NCBI GenBank assembly: GCA_050288085.1
Contig: JBNKDD010000068.1
Location: 1 to 21,537 of the forward strand
Length of the DNA: 21,537 nucleotides
Direction: 5' to 3'
Source: JBNKDD01 sp050288085
Lineage (GTDB): Bacteria > Chloroflexota > Anaerolineae > Aggregatilineales > UBA3940
Positions 7,237-14,509 of the stretch are shown here, piece after piece (the stretch's first letter is position 1; every line of letters starts with the position of its first letter). The notes under the pieces were generated by a model. The model worked only from the letters and a program-made list of their open reading frames with translations, was not told the DNA's origin and did no database searches. The translations under genes were made by a program, and so were the position numbers.

Positions 7237-8174
7237 AAGTGGTATGGTACATCGTTGGCGGTGTACTACTGGTGACAGGGCTGATCATCTTCAGCCTCTA
7301 CCGGCGCGATCTGCGGATTGCCCGCGCACGGATAGCCGCAGGCAGCACGATGATTGACACCGCCTGCGGCCCCATCGAATATGCCGAATCGGGCGAAGGC
7401 CCCGCCGTGCTGATCGTTCATGGTGCAGGTGGCGGTTATGACCAGGGGCTTTTGCTGGGCCAGGCCATCTTCGGCGAGGGCTACCGCGTGATCGCCCCCT
7501 CCCGGTTTGATTATCTGAACAGCCCAGTTCCGGCAGATCATGACCTGGAAGCACAGGCCGACGCTTACGCCTGCCTGTTGGATAAGCTCGGCCTGGATAA
7601 AGTGCCCGTCGTCGCGGTGTCGGCGGGTGGGCCGTCAGCCCTGACTTTCGCCCGGCTGCACCCCGATCGCACCTCGGCCTTGATCATGATGTCGGCCATC
7701 AGCTTTATCGACGAGATAGATGTCGAAAGCGATCAGAAAGAAGCGATGATCAACCGGATGGTGAGCAATGACTTCGTTTACTGGGCCGCGATTCACGGGG
7801 CAAAAGGCTACATGCTCGAATTGTTCGGGGTTTCCAAAGAGGCCCAGGCCGACATATCAGCAGAAGAAATGGCCCAGACTAAAATGTTCCTGGACTCCAT
7901 GCTGCCGATGAGCGCCCGCCTGGATGGGATCGCCGTTGATCAGGGCCGGTCGATGCCGCGTGATTATCCATTAGAAGAGATCACCGCCCCAACGCTGGTC
8001 CTCCATAGCAAAGATGACAAGCTAATCCCTTACGAGAACGGGCAGCACAGCGCCTCGGAGATTCCCGGCGCGGAGCTGATTTCCTTCGAGCAGGGCGGAC
8101 ACCTGATGATGGGTAACTTTGAGGCGATCAACGCACAAGTTACAGCATTCTTAGCAGCCAATACGGCTAAATAA
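7233..8174 (+). CDS. Membrane-anchored alpha/beta hydrolase
   Basis: 313-residue alpha/beta-hydrolase-fold protein. An N-terminal hydrophobic anchor (about residues 4–22) is followed by positive charges (YRRDLRIARAR), suggesting a single membrane helix. Oxyanion motif HGAGGG at 63–68, nucleophile S130 (VSAGG), acid D261 or D262 (SKDD) and base H290 (GGHL) form a complete catalytic set in the right order; 155–240 is the cap region. Carboxylester hydrolase or a related activity is likely; the substrate is unknown. Its start overlaps the TetR stop by 4 bp, and a small membrane protein follows 31 bp later. Expression probably follows TetR derepression. Confidence 0.9.
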   Translation: MKVVWYIVGGVLLVTGLIIFSLYRRDLRIARARIAAGSTMIDTACGPIEYAESGEGPAVLIVHGAGGGYDQGLLLGQAIFGEGYRVIAPSRFDYLNSPVPADHDLEAQADAYACLLDKLGLDKVPVVAVSAGGPSALTFARLHPDRTSALIMMSAISFIDEIDVESDQKEAMINRMVSNDFVYWAAIHGAKGYMLELFGVSKEAQADISAEEMAQTKMFLDSMLPMSARLDGIAVDQGRSMPRDYPLEEITAPTLVLHSKDDKLIPYENGQHSASEIPGAELISFEQGGHLMMGNFEAINAQVTAFLAANTAK

Positions 8175-8205
8175 TATCTATTAAACACTGAAAGGATTTT
8201 TTAAG

Positions 8206-8415
8206 ATGAAAACAATTACGATGATTATGGCAGTTCTGACCGGTCTCAGCTTATTCTCAACGATGGTTTGCGGGTTGTGGATGCGCAACTCCGGCGTAGA
8301 GATCGTGGAAAGCAGCCTGAACTTCCACCTGGGGGTGGCCGTGCTGACCGCAATACTGACCGTTGTGACCGTCGTGATGGCACTGGTGCAGGTTTACCGG
8401 CTGAGTGCCGTTTAA
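8206..8415 (+). CDS. Small two-helix membrane protein
   Basis: 69 residues with two hydrophobic segments (about 4–25 and 43–64) joined by a short polar loop (MRNSGVEIVESSLNFHLG). AAAGGA lies about 8 nt before the ATG. It follows the hydrolase by 31 bp in the same direction and precedes hairpins, so it probably closes the TetR operon. I recognise no family; the layout resembles small membrane proteins with a conserved histidine after the first helix (here FHLG), but function is unknown. Confidence 0.75.
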   Translation: MKTITMIMAVLTGLSLFSTMVCGLWMRNSGVEIVESSLNFHLGVAVLTAILTVVTVVMALVQVYRLSAV

Positions 8416-8418
8416 TGA

Positions 8419-8436
8419 TTTTCCCTGCCGGGAAAA
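8419..8436 (+). terminator. Hairpin directly after the TetR operon
   Basis: Perfect 7-bp stem, TTTTCCC/GGGAAAA, with a 4-nt loop beginning 4 nt after the last stop codon. The A-rich descending arm gives no T-tract on the plus strand, so terminator function is tentative. Confidence 0.4.
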
Positions 8437-8442
8437 ATACGC

Positions 8443-8476
8443 GCCCGGTGAGCGGATTTTCGTCCACTCGCCGGGC
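8443..8476 (+). terminator. Long GC-rich hairpin downstream of the TetR operon
   Basis: A 14-pair stem (8443–8456 with 8463–8476) with one G·T pair and one mismatch closes a 6-nt loop (TTTTCG). It is very stable but has no T-run after it. It probably blocks transcription or protects the mRNA 3' end. Confidence 0.45.
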
Positions 8477-8535
8477 ACTCAACCACCTGTATTGTAAGCC
8501 CGGCAGCCTCTTAACACAATAAGATAGGGAAAAGA

Positions 8536-8574
8536 ACTGGGCTTTCGCGAATTCTCGGATTGCGAAAGCCCAGT
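8536..8574 (-). terminator. Hairpin terminator of the transporter gene
   Basis: Perfect 13-bp arms (left arm ACTGGGCTTTCGC) around a 13-nt loop. On the minus strand it is followed by a T-rich stretch (TTCTTTTCCC), and it lies about 33 bp beyond the TAG at 8607–8609. This fits a terminator placed for the full-length transporter gene rather than for the premature stop at 8787. Confidence 0.55.
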
Positions 8575-8606
8575 ATTGTTGATCCCACTATTCTATTAAC
8601 TATCCC

Positions 8607-9467
8607 CTACCCGACGATCAGGGCGATCACACCAGCCACCATCATACCGGCCCCACCTAACCGGCGCGGGCCATGTTGTTCAGACAACACCTTGACGCCA
8701 AGAAATGCCCCGATCAGGGTGCTGATCTCACGGGCCGGGGCGACATAACTTACCGGGCTGAAGGTCAGCGCAGTCAGAATCAGGATTTAAGCCAGCGGGC
8801 TCAGGATGGCAACGCCGATAACTTCCTTGAGATGCTGCCGCCACAACAGCTTAACCTCATCACGATGGCGGATAGCATACGGAGTCAGCAATGCGGCACG
8901 GCCAAAATTATTGGTCCAATCCAGCAGCAGCGGCGGGATCAGGATAACACTGACAGCCTGTTTATCCCACAGCGTATAACCGGCAATCACTACCCCGGTA
9001 AACAAGGCATAGGCCACACCTTTTAAAGCGCCCTCTTGCTTGATCTGTGTTGGATTACCGGTCAACACATAGATACCAAACGCAATCAGCAAGGCCCCGG
9101 CAACGGCGATTGGTGTTGGTCTTTCTCCCAGAAAGAGGATCGCGACCAGGGTGGAAAACATCGGGCCAGTTCCACGAGCAAGCGGATACACCAGCGAAAG
9201 ATCGCCGATCTTGTAGCCCTGCATTAACACCAGGAAATAAGCCAGGTGAAGCACGATACTTCCAAAGAGGAAGATCAGGGTGCGCGGGGTAACGACCGGC
9301 GGTTGGAGGAGAATCAACACCAGGGCAACGGGCGCATAGATCACGGTGCTGAATACACAAAACAGCCATACAAACGATGTGCCACCCTCGGAACGCTTGG
9401 AGAGGAAGTTCCAACCGGCATGGAGAACAGCAGCGACAAGGACGAGAAGAACAGCGACGTTATTCAT
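8607..9467 (-). pseudogene. EamA/DMT-family transporter interrupted by one in-frame TAA
   Basis: Ten-helix drug/metabolite transporter (EamA-like) that would be 286 residues. The ATG at 9467 has AGGAG just upstream. Residues 1–226 are intact (with HAGWNFLSKR and LVYPLARGTGP, typical of the family). Codon 227 is TAA (8787–8789); the same frame then stays open for 59 more codons to TAG at 8607–8609. That stretch reads as the expected final helices, including FSPVSYVAPAREISTLIGAF and LSEQHGPRRLGGAG. Relatives normally have an aromatic or similar residue at this point, so one base change from TAC or TAT would explain it. Recent nonsense mutation, sequencing error and readthrough are all possible. 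As it stands the product lacks its last two helices. Confidence 0.85.
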
Positions 9468-9491
9468 AGCAAACTCCTAAAACACAAAGGC

Positions 9492-9523
9492 GGATAGAGA
9501 TGTAAAACTACATCAATCTATCC
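9492..9523 (-). promoter_or_regulatory. Leader hairpin upstream of the transporter
   Basis: Arms 9492–9504 and 9509–9523 pair with a 2-nt bulge (core GATGTA/TACATC) around a 4-nt loop. The structure lies 25–56 nt before the transporter ATG, probably in its 5' leader. On the plus strand it is followed by TTTTTT (9531–9536), but no plus-strand gene ends here. Operator or attenuator roles are both possible. The rest of 9524–9681 shows no gene. Confidence 0.3.
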
Positions 9524-9681
9524 CCCCTGGTTTTTTAGTCCTTTAGGTGTCTGCCAGAAAAACTGGTTTTATACAGCGCTCGGTCCAGATATGCCGGAAC
9601 CCTAGCTGAACATAGATTAACTTGACCTGACTATATTCAATTGCGGCTATTCTATCGGCATGGATCTAGGGCGTCAAATAA

Positions 9682-12318
9682 TCAGGCCATCTCCTGATCG
9701 AGCAAATGCCGGAGCAAGGTTTGTTCCTGTTCCGAGGTGCTGATCTCACCATCGAGCCAGGCCACCCGCAGCCGCTTTAGCACCCGGCCAAACATTGGCC
9801 CCGGCGCAAAGCCCATCTGCTTGAGGACGGCCCCATCGGTCACCGCCGAGATGTGACGCAGCCGCCGGGCATAATCGGCGATCTGATTGCGGGCCATATC
9901 GTTGGGATCTGCTGCCCACAGGGTGATTAACACATTCTCGCTGGCTTTATGCAAAACCGCATCAATCTGGCTGGGCTTCTGTGGCAGCTCCAGCACATCG
10001 ATCTGTTTGCGAATCCGTGCGATCTCGTGCAGCACCTCGACCGTCCGCCGCTTAACCCGAATCCGCTTGCAGATCACATCCAACGTATTAACCGGCAGGC
10101 GATAGGTCAGCAGCGCAAAATAAGGCAGTTCCGAGTCAATGGCTGCTAACTCCGGCCAGACCGGATCGGCTAACCCGGATCGCAGCCGGGCAAATGCCCC
10201 GGCCATCCACTCATCCCAGTGCAAACTCGGGTGGATAGTTCCCAGCACCCCCAGCACATCAAGGCGGCGGAAGGCATTCTCCGGCTTCTGCTCGATTAAG
10301 ATCAACTCGATCTCGTGCCGGATGCGGTCACCGCTCACCCGGTCAAGCAGCGGCACGGCATCGGCGATCAGTTCCTGGGTGCGAGCCTCGATCCGAAATT
10401 TAAGCCGCTGTTCTAACCGCACCGCCCGCAAAATACGGGTCGGATCGTCGACGAAGCTCAGGCTGTGCAGCACCCGGATCACCCCGGCATGCAGATCGCG
10501 CTCCCCTTCGTAAAAGTCGAGAAGCTGCCCGAAGCGATGCGGGTCAAGCCGGATCGCCAGTGTGTTGATCGTAAAGTCGCGCCGGTGCAAATCGAGCTTG
10601 ATGTTGCCCGTCTCGACGGTTGGCAGCACAGTAGGTGCCTCATAAAACTCGGCGCGGGCCGATACAAAATCGATGTGGGGCGGCAGATATCCAGATGAAT
10701 CGATCATCGTATTCAACCGGTCGGAGATTTTCTCCCAGGTTGTCAAATCGATCATCCACTTGCCGGTTCCAAACCGGGCATGGGAGCGCATCTCGCCACC
10801 AAATTTACGGCGCAGGGCACGGGTCAGCGCGACGGCATCCCCCTCAACCACAAAGTCAATGTCAAGGGTCGGCGTGCCCAGCAGCAGATCACGCACAAAT
10901 CCACCAACCACATACAGGTTCAAATCCATATCTTCGGCAATCCGCCCGATCTCACGAACCAGGGCCAGCAAGATCGGGGGCAGTGCGTTTTCTAATCGCT
11001 GGATAATGGCTGCCCGCCGGGATACTTGATTGGCGTCCGATGGGTAAGCATGTCCCAGGTGATTGATCAGGTCGGTGCGTGTGACCACCCCCAGGATCGT
11101 GCCGTCATCACCCACCACCGGAATCTGTCCCCAGCCACTGGTCATCATGATCTGTTGCAGCTTGTTGATCGAGTCACCGGGGCTGACGATGATCTCCCCG
11201 GCATCCATCAACTGCCGCGCTTTAACCCCCACCAAGCCGTGATCCAATGCCCGGTCAACGGCATTCCGGGTCAACAGGCCGACCACCTGCCCGTCATCCA
11301 CAATCGGGAAGCCCTCATGCCCCCGGCGGCGCATCAATTTGATCGCATCATCAGCACGAGTATCAGGAGCGAGAGTCTGCACCCCGCGTGACATCAGGTC
11401 AGACACAACCACGCCCGGTTCGATCAGGTCAGGCAAAATGTCCAACAAGTTCTGTTTAGCTTCCCCAAGCGGCTGATCGCGGATAATCGCCGCCGAGGCA
11501 TAGATATGCCCCCCGCCGCCGAATTCCCCGGCAACCCGGCCCACATCAATCTCATCAACCGTGCTGCGGGCCACCAACTGCACATGCGATCCCAGATCGG
11601 CCAGCACAAAGATCGCCGCCGGGTCGAAGGTATCACGCAATTTTTGGGCCAGCACCGCCAGGCTTTCCTTCAATTCGTAGGCTTCACTGGCACATACCAC
11701 AATCGGGTGGCCTTCGATATGAAATGTCTCCGCCTGTTCCAGCAGCTTATCAAACAGAGCCCGCTGATCATCCGAAAGCGGATAATGCAGGAACTCGCGC
11801 AGCACATCCAACCGCGCCCCCTGCGTTTTAAGCCAGGCCGCCGCAAAGATATCCCGCCCGGTTGTCGCCCGGTAGCTGAGTGACCCGGTATCCTCATAGA
11901 TACCCAGCATCAGCAAGGTAGCCTCAATCGGGGACAGGGCTATGTTATGCGATTGCAGCCGCTCACACAGGATGGTAGTCGCCGCACCAACTGAATCGGT
12001 GGTCAACTGCCATTCCGGTTTTAAGTTATCGCGGGGGGCGTGATGGTCGATGATCTGAATCTGGGTGGCTTCATCCACGCCGCGAACGGTCGGGAAATGC
12101 TGCGAATCAACGACGATCACACGGGAGACGGGTTCGCGCGGGACATCATCCAGGCGGATGTAGGGCAGCTCATCCCAGTACAGGGACAAAAAATGCCGCA
12201 CGTTGATGTTCAACCGGCGGGACAACACCGGCTGAGCTTCCGGCATGAGCTTATGCGCGGCCAGTTGAGAGGCGACCGCGTCGAAGTCAGCATTATCATG
12301 GGTGAAGATCAATTCCAT
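9682..12318 (-). CDS. DHH–CBS–tRNA nucleotidyltransferase (CCA/A-adding type) fusion
   Basis: 878 residues from the ATG at 12318. Residues 1–150 are a DHH phosphoesterase (D8/D11/D13, D71, DHH 91–93, D142), about 170–300 DHHA1 with GGGGH (267–271), about 304–421 a CBS pair, and about 465–870 a class II poly(A)-polymerase/tRNA nucleotidyltransferase. The last has GG-F-VRD (472–477), metal ligands D486/D488, HRRDF (578–582) and template-type DDPTR (624–628). The head adds CCA or only the final A to tRNA 3' ends; DHH/DHHA1 proteins often cleave short oligonucleotides or phosphodiesters, and CBS pairs bind adenosine nucleotides. Such fusions are known in Aquifex and deep-branching bacteria. Which nucleotides it adds cannot be read. 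Upstream in-frame starts overlap the divergent gene's promoter and lack family sequence. Confidence 0.93.
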   Translation of the reverse strand: MELIFTHDNADFDAVASQLAAHKLMPEAQPVLSRRLNINVRHFLSLYWDELPYIRLDDVPREPVSRVIVVDSQHFPTVRGVDEATQIQIIDHHAPRDNLKPEWQLTTDSVGAATTILCERLQSHNIALSPIEATLLMLGIYEDTGSLSYRATTGRDIFAAAWLKTQGARLDVLREFLHYPLSDDQRALFDKLLEQAETFHIEGHPIVVCASEAYELKESLAVLAQKLRDTFDPAAIFVLADLGSHVQLVARSTVDEIDVGRVAGEFGGGGHIYASAAIIRDQPLGEAKQNLLDILPDLIEPGVVVSDLMSRGVQTLAPDTRADDAIKLMRRRGHEGFPIVDDGQVVGLLTRNAVDRALDHGLVGVKARQLMDAGEIIVSPGDSINKLQQIMMTSGWGQIPVVGDDGTILGVVTRTDLINHLGHAYPSDANQVSRRAAIIQRLENALPPILLALVREIGRIAEDMDLNLYVVGGFVRDLLLGTPTLDIDFVVEGDAVALTRALRRKFGGEMRSHARFGTGKWMIDLTTWEKISDRLNTMIDSSGYLPPHIDFVSARAEFYEAPTVLPTVETGNIKLDLHRRDFTINTLAIRLDPHRFGQLLDFYEGERDLHAGVIRVLHSLSFVDDPTRILRAVRLEQRLKFRIEARTQELIADAVPLLDRVSGDRIRHEIELILIEQKPENAFRRLDVLGVLGTIHPSLHWDEWMAGAFARLRSGLADPVWPELAAIDSELPYFALLTYRLPVNTLDVICKRIRVKRRTVEVLHEIARIRKQIDVLELPQKPSQIDAVLHKASENVLITLWAADPNDMARNQIADYARRLRHISAVTDGAVLKQMGFAPGPMFGRVLKRLRVAWLDGEISTSEQEQTLLRHLLDQEMA

Positions 12319-12329
12319 AATGGGAATTG
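12310..12329. repeat. Small inverted repeat over the nucleotidyltransferase start
   Basis: CAATTCC (12310–12316) and GGAATTG (12323–12329) are perfect 7-bp arms around a 6-nt centre that contains most of the start codon. It may be an operator or a 5' mRNA hairpin limiting initiation, or chance. Confidence 0.3.
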
Positions 12330-12334
12330 TATCA
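12326..12334 (-). promoter_or_regulatory. Extended −10 close to the nucleotidyltransferase start, possible leaderless transcript
   Basis: On the minus strand TGATACAAT is an extended −10 ending 7 nt before the ATG at 12318. Transcription would begin at or next to the A of the start codon, and no Shine–Dalgarno is visible, which fits leaderless translation. Confidence 0.45.
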
Positions 12335-12385
12335 TGCCATCCGGGAGGGCGCAGAAAAGAAAATCCGGTATCATTGCCCACCGTC

Positions 12386-14047
12386 ATGATTACCCAACCT
12401 ATGCTGACCTCAGCAAATCAATGGTTTGCCAAATCACGCCGATGGATTTACCCGGCCATCGTCCTGATCATCGCTGCCGGTCTGCGCCTGATCAACCTGT
12501 CGGATAATCCCGGCTGGTACACCGACGAAGGCACTCACCTTGATATCGCCCGCCATCTGGCAAATGGTCAGATTCGCTATCTTGCCATCACCGGCTCGAC
12601 GCTGCTGTTTGCCAAGCTTCCGCTGTTTGAAGGAATGCTGGCCGGGTTGGTACGGCTGTTCGGCGTGAAGATGATCACCCTCCGGGGTCTGACCGCCGGG
12701 TTGGGGATTCTGTCGGTGATGGTGTTGTTTTGGGCTTTGCAATGTATATCTGGCAGTTCGCCCTCTAGACCTCACCCCCGATCTCCCTACGGTCGATCTG
12801 CCCCCTCTCCAAATTGGAGAGGGGGAAAGCCGGAGCCTGAGCGACGGCTGGGGGTGAGGTTAAAGACTGAGCAAGCTCACATGAATTTCCCCACCCTGTC
12901 CGCGATCCTGCTGGCGATCTACCCAGCCGCCGTGCTGTACAGCCGGTTCGGATTCAGCTATAACCTGCTTGCCCCGCTGTTTATCCTGTGTTGGCTGGGG
13001 ATGGTGCAATACCGGCGGGAGCATCATCGAAAGTGGTTGGTACTGGCATCGATAGCTGCGGGACTGGGAACGATCACCGACATCATGGCGATCACCCTTC
13101 TGCCCCCCATCATCCTGATCGTAACCCTCACCAATTGGAAAGACTTGCTATGGAGCCTGCCGCTGATCGCTCTGCCTTTTGCGATCTATCTCGGCCTGAT
13201 GCTGATCCACAACCCGGACGCTCTCCTATTCGATCTGCGATTCACCCTGGATCGGCTGGGCAGCCCGCCACTCCCCGACCAGATCAGAACGCTGATCCAG
13301 AATTACACCATCTTAATGACCGAGGATATCTGGTTTCCGCTGGGGGTGATTGGATTATTCGCGCTGTCGGATCGCGATCTGCGGTGGATCAGCCTGCTCT
13401 TTTTTCACTTTCCCATCCTGGCGATGGGGCGCACGGTCGCCCTGCACAGCCTGACCTTCTACTACATGATCCCGCTGCTGCCATTCATTGCGGTTGGAAT
13501 CGCGGCGCTGGTTGGTTTCATCCGGTCATTTGTAACAAATTTACCGGTGGCGATTAGCCAATCGCCCCTACATGATCGTATGAAGTATGCCTTACCGGTC
13601 GCGATATGCGGGGTTTTGCTTTTCTCTTCTTACCAGACTTTCCGACAAGTCAACCAGGGATTCCACATCCCGATTGATTCCTTCCTGATCAAACCGGAAG
13701 ATGCCCGTCAGGCCGCGCAGTATGTCAATGCACACGCCCAGCCCGGTGACGTGGTGATCGCCTCACCGGGAGTCGCCTGGCTGATCGAGGGGGATGTCGC
13801 CGATTTTCAGATGGCAATGGCCGCCGCCGGGCAGGTCACACCGCACTTACCCGCCGACCTCCCGCCGGAGCGCTTTGCCTTCGACCCGCGTTTTGAGGAA
13901 GCTCGATTTGTGATGGTCGATCCTTTGTGGGACACCTGGGCGATCATTCACATTCCAGGGCTGTCAGATGAACTGTTGACTATACGAAACCGGGGAACAG
14001 CTTTCCAATCGGGGAGCATTGAGGTCTACGAAGAACCGAATGACTAA
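12386..14047 (+). CDS. GT-C/PMT-like membrane glycosyltransferase (GT39 family type)
   Basis: About 553 residues from the ATG at 12386 (12401 is an alternative; the earlier 12302 start would run into the divergent gene's promoter). TM1 spans about 20–37, followed by an acidic D47–E48 pair (WYTDEGTHLDIARHL), the usual metal/acceptor site of GT-C enzymes after the first helix. Ten or more hydrophobic helices follow up to about 430, then a soluble C-terminal domain (about 440–553). Such enzymes transfer sugar from a polyprenyl-phosphate donor to lipid or protein on the outer face; acceptor unknown. Residues about 122–165 are hydrophilic and foreign-looking because they are translated from a palindromic repeat (12769–12860). 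A second small palindrome lies at 13549–13566. Ends 10 bp from the convergent ferredoxin gene. Confidence 0.85.
   Translation: MITQPMLTSANQWFAKSRRWIYPAIVLIIAAGLRLINLSDNPGWYTDEGTHLDIARHLANGQIRYLAITGSTLLFAKLPLFEGMLAGLVRLFGVKMITLRGLTAGLGILSVMVLFWALQCISGSSPSRPHPRSPYGRSAPSPNWRGGKPEPERRLGVRLKTEQAHMNFPTLSAILLAIYPAAVLYSRFGFSYNLLAPLFILCWLGMVQYRREHHRKWLVLASIAAGLGTITDIMAITLLPPIILIVTLTNWKDLLWSLPLIALPFAIYLGLMLIHNPDALLFDLRFTLDRLGSPPLPDQIRTLIQNYTILMTEDIWFPLGVIGLFALSDRDLRWISLLFFHFPILAMGRTVALHSLTFYYMIPLLPFIAVGIAALVGFIRSFVTNLPVAISQSPLHDRMKYALPVAICGVLLFSSYQTFRQVNQGFHIPIDSFLIKPEDARQAAQYVNAHAQPGDVVIASPGVAWLIEGDVADFQMAMAAAGQVTPHLPADLPPERFAFDPRFEEARFVMVDPLWDTWAIIHIPGLSDELLTIRNRGTAFQSGSIEVYEEPND
12769..12860. repeat. 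92-bp palindromic repeat element inserted in frame in the glycosyltransferase
   Basis: Terminal 11-bp perfect inverted repeats (ACCTCACCCCC at 12769–12779; its complement at 12850–12860) enclose a perfect 12-bp-arm hairpin at 12801–12825 (CCCCCTCTCCAA, 1-nt centre). It has no ORF of its own. The host frame runs through, adding an Arg/Pro/Ser-rich stretch (residues about 128–159) between two membrane helices. No clear target-site duplication is visible. Structure resembles the element at 4811–4862. Confidence 0.75.
13549..13566. repeat. Short palindrome of possible dispersed-repeat origin inside the glycosyltransferase
   Basis: Perfect 7-bp arms, GGCGATT/AATCGCC, around AGCC, followed by CCTAC. 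It encodes part of a polar loop (VAISQSPLHD) between membrane segments. The reverse complement starts GTAGGGGCGATT, like short interspersed repeats I associate with related genomes. That association is from memory and unverified. Confidence 0.3.
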
Positions 14048-14057
14048 AGGCTGTTAC

Positions 14058-14477
14058 TCATTTTGTCCGATCACGTAGATCAGGCTGGATGTCGGGCCGG
14101 TCCAACTGGTGGAAAATCCAGCGGTCGTTCTGTGGGTTGTTTTTTACATGCCGCTTGATGATCTGTTCCAACCGCTTCTTATCGACATGGTGATACCACG
14201 CCCCATCCGGGTAGATCGTTATCACCGGCCCACCCAGACAGCCGCCCAAACAGGTAACTCTCGATTCTGACTGAGAAGGGGGGACATCGTAGCGGACCAA
14301 AATACCAAGCGGTTCAACTAACCGGGCAAACATGGCCCTGGTTTCACTATTGGTATCACATAGTTGACTGGCACAAAAAAGCATGTGGTGGACACGATGC
14401 GGCCTTGATGATTCATAATTGGTCATGATGTAATCTCTTGCCTGCTGCAAAGAAGTTCGTTGTACTTCATTGGACAT
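14058..14477 (-). CDS. Thioredoxin-like [2Fe-2S] ferredoxin
   Basis: About 139 residues from the ATG at 14477, which follows the upstream stop. Four cysteines fit a thioredoxin-like [2Fe-2S] ferredoxin: C35-x4-C40 (FCASQLC) and C76-x3-C80 (CLGGCLGG), with GGPVITIYPDGAWY after the second pair and a C-terminal helix (KRLEQIIKRHV). These are small soluble electron carriers or sensors. A longer in-frame reading starts at 14558 but overlaps the upstream gene by 49 bp and adds an N-terminus I do not recognise. GGAGGT lies about 25 nt before the chosen ATG, too far for ideal use, so the exact start is uncertain. Third gene after thrC; no partner oxidoreductase is visible here. Confidence 0.82.
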   Translation of the reverse strand: MSNEVQRTSLQQARDYIMTNYESSRPHRVHHMLFCASQLCDTNSETRAMFARLVEPLGILVRYDVPPSQSESRVTCLGGCLGGPVITIYPDGAWYHHVDKKRLEQIIKRHVKNNPQNDRWIFHQLDRPDIQPDLRDRTK

Positions 14478-14509
14478 CGACTGGTTTATGACGACGGGTT
14501 GACCTCCGG

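Noticed and set aside
8560..8748. 62-codon plus-strand open frame near 8560–8748
   Set aside because: It is antisense to the C-terminal codons of the interrupted transporter, which have clear family character.
12302..12385. 28-codon N-terminal extension of the glycosyltransferase
   Set aside because: It overlaps the start and −10 of the divergent nucleotidyltransferase gene and encodes polar sequence unlike the short cytoplasmic end of this family.
12769..12860. CRISPR-like or tRNA-like structure
   Set aside because: A single palindromic unit with no spacers, no cloverleaf and no cas genes nearby; it matches a palindromic repeat element better.
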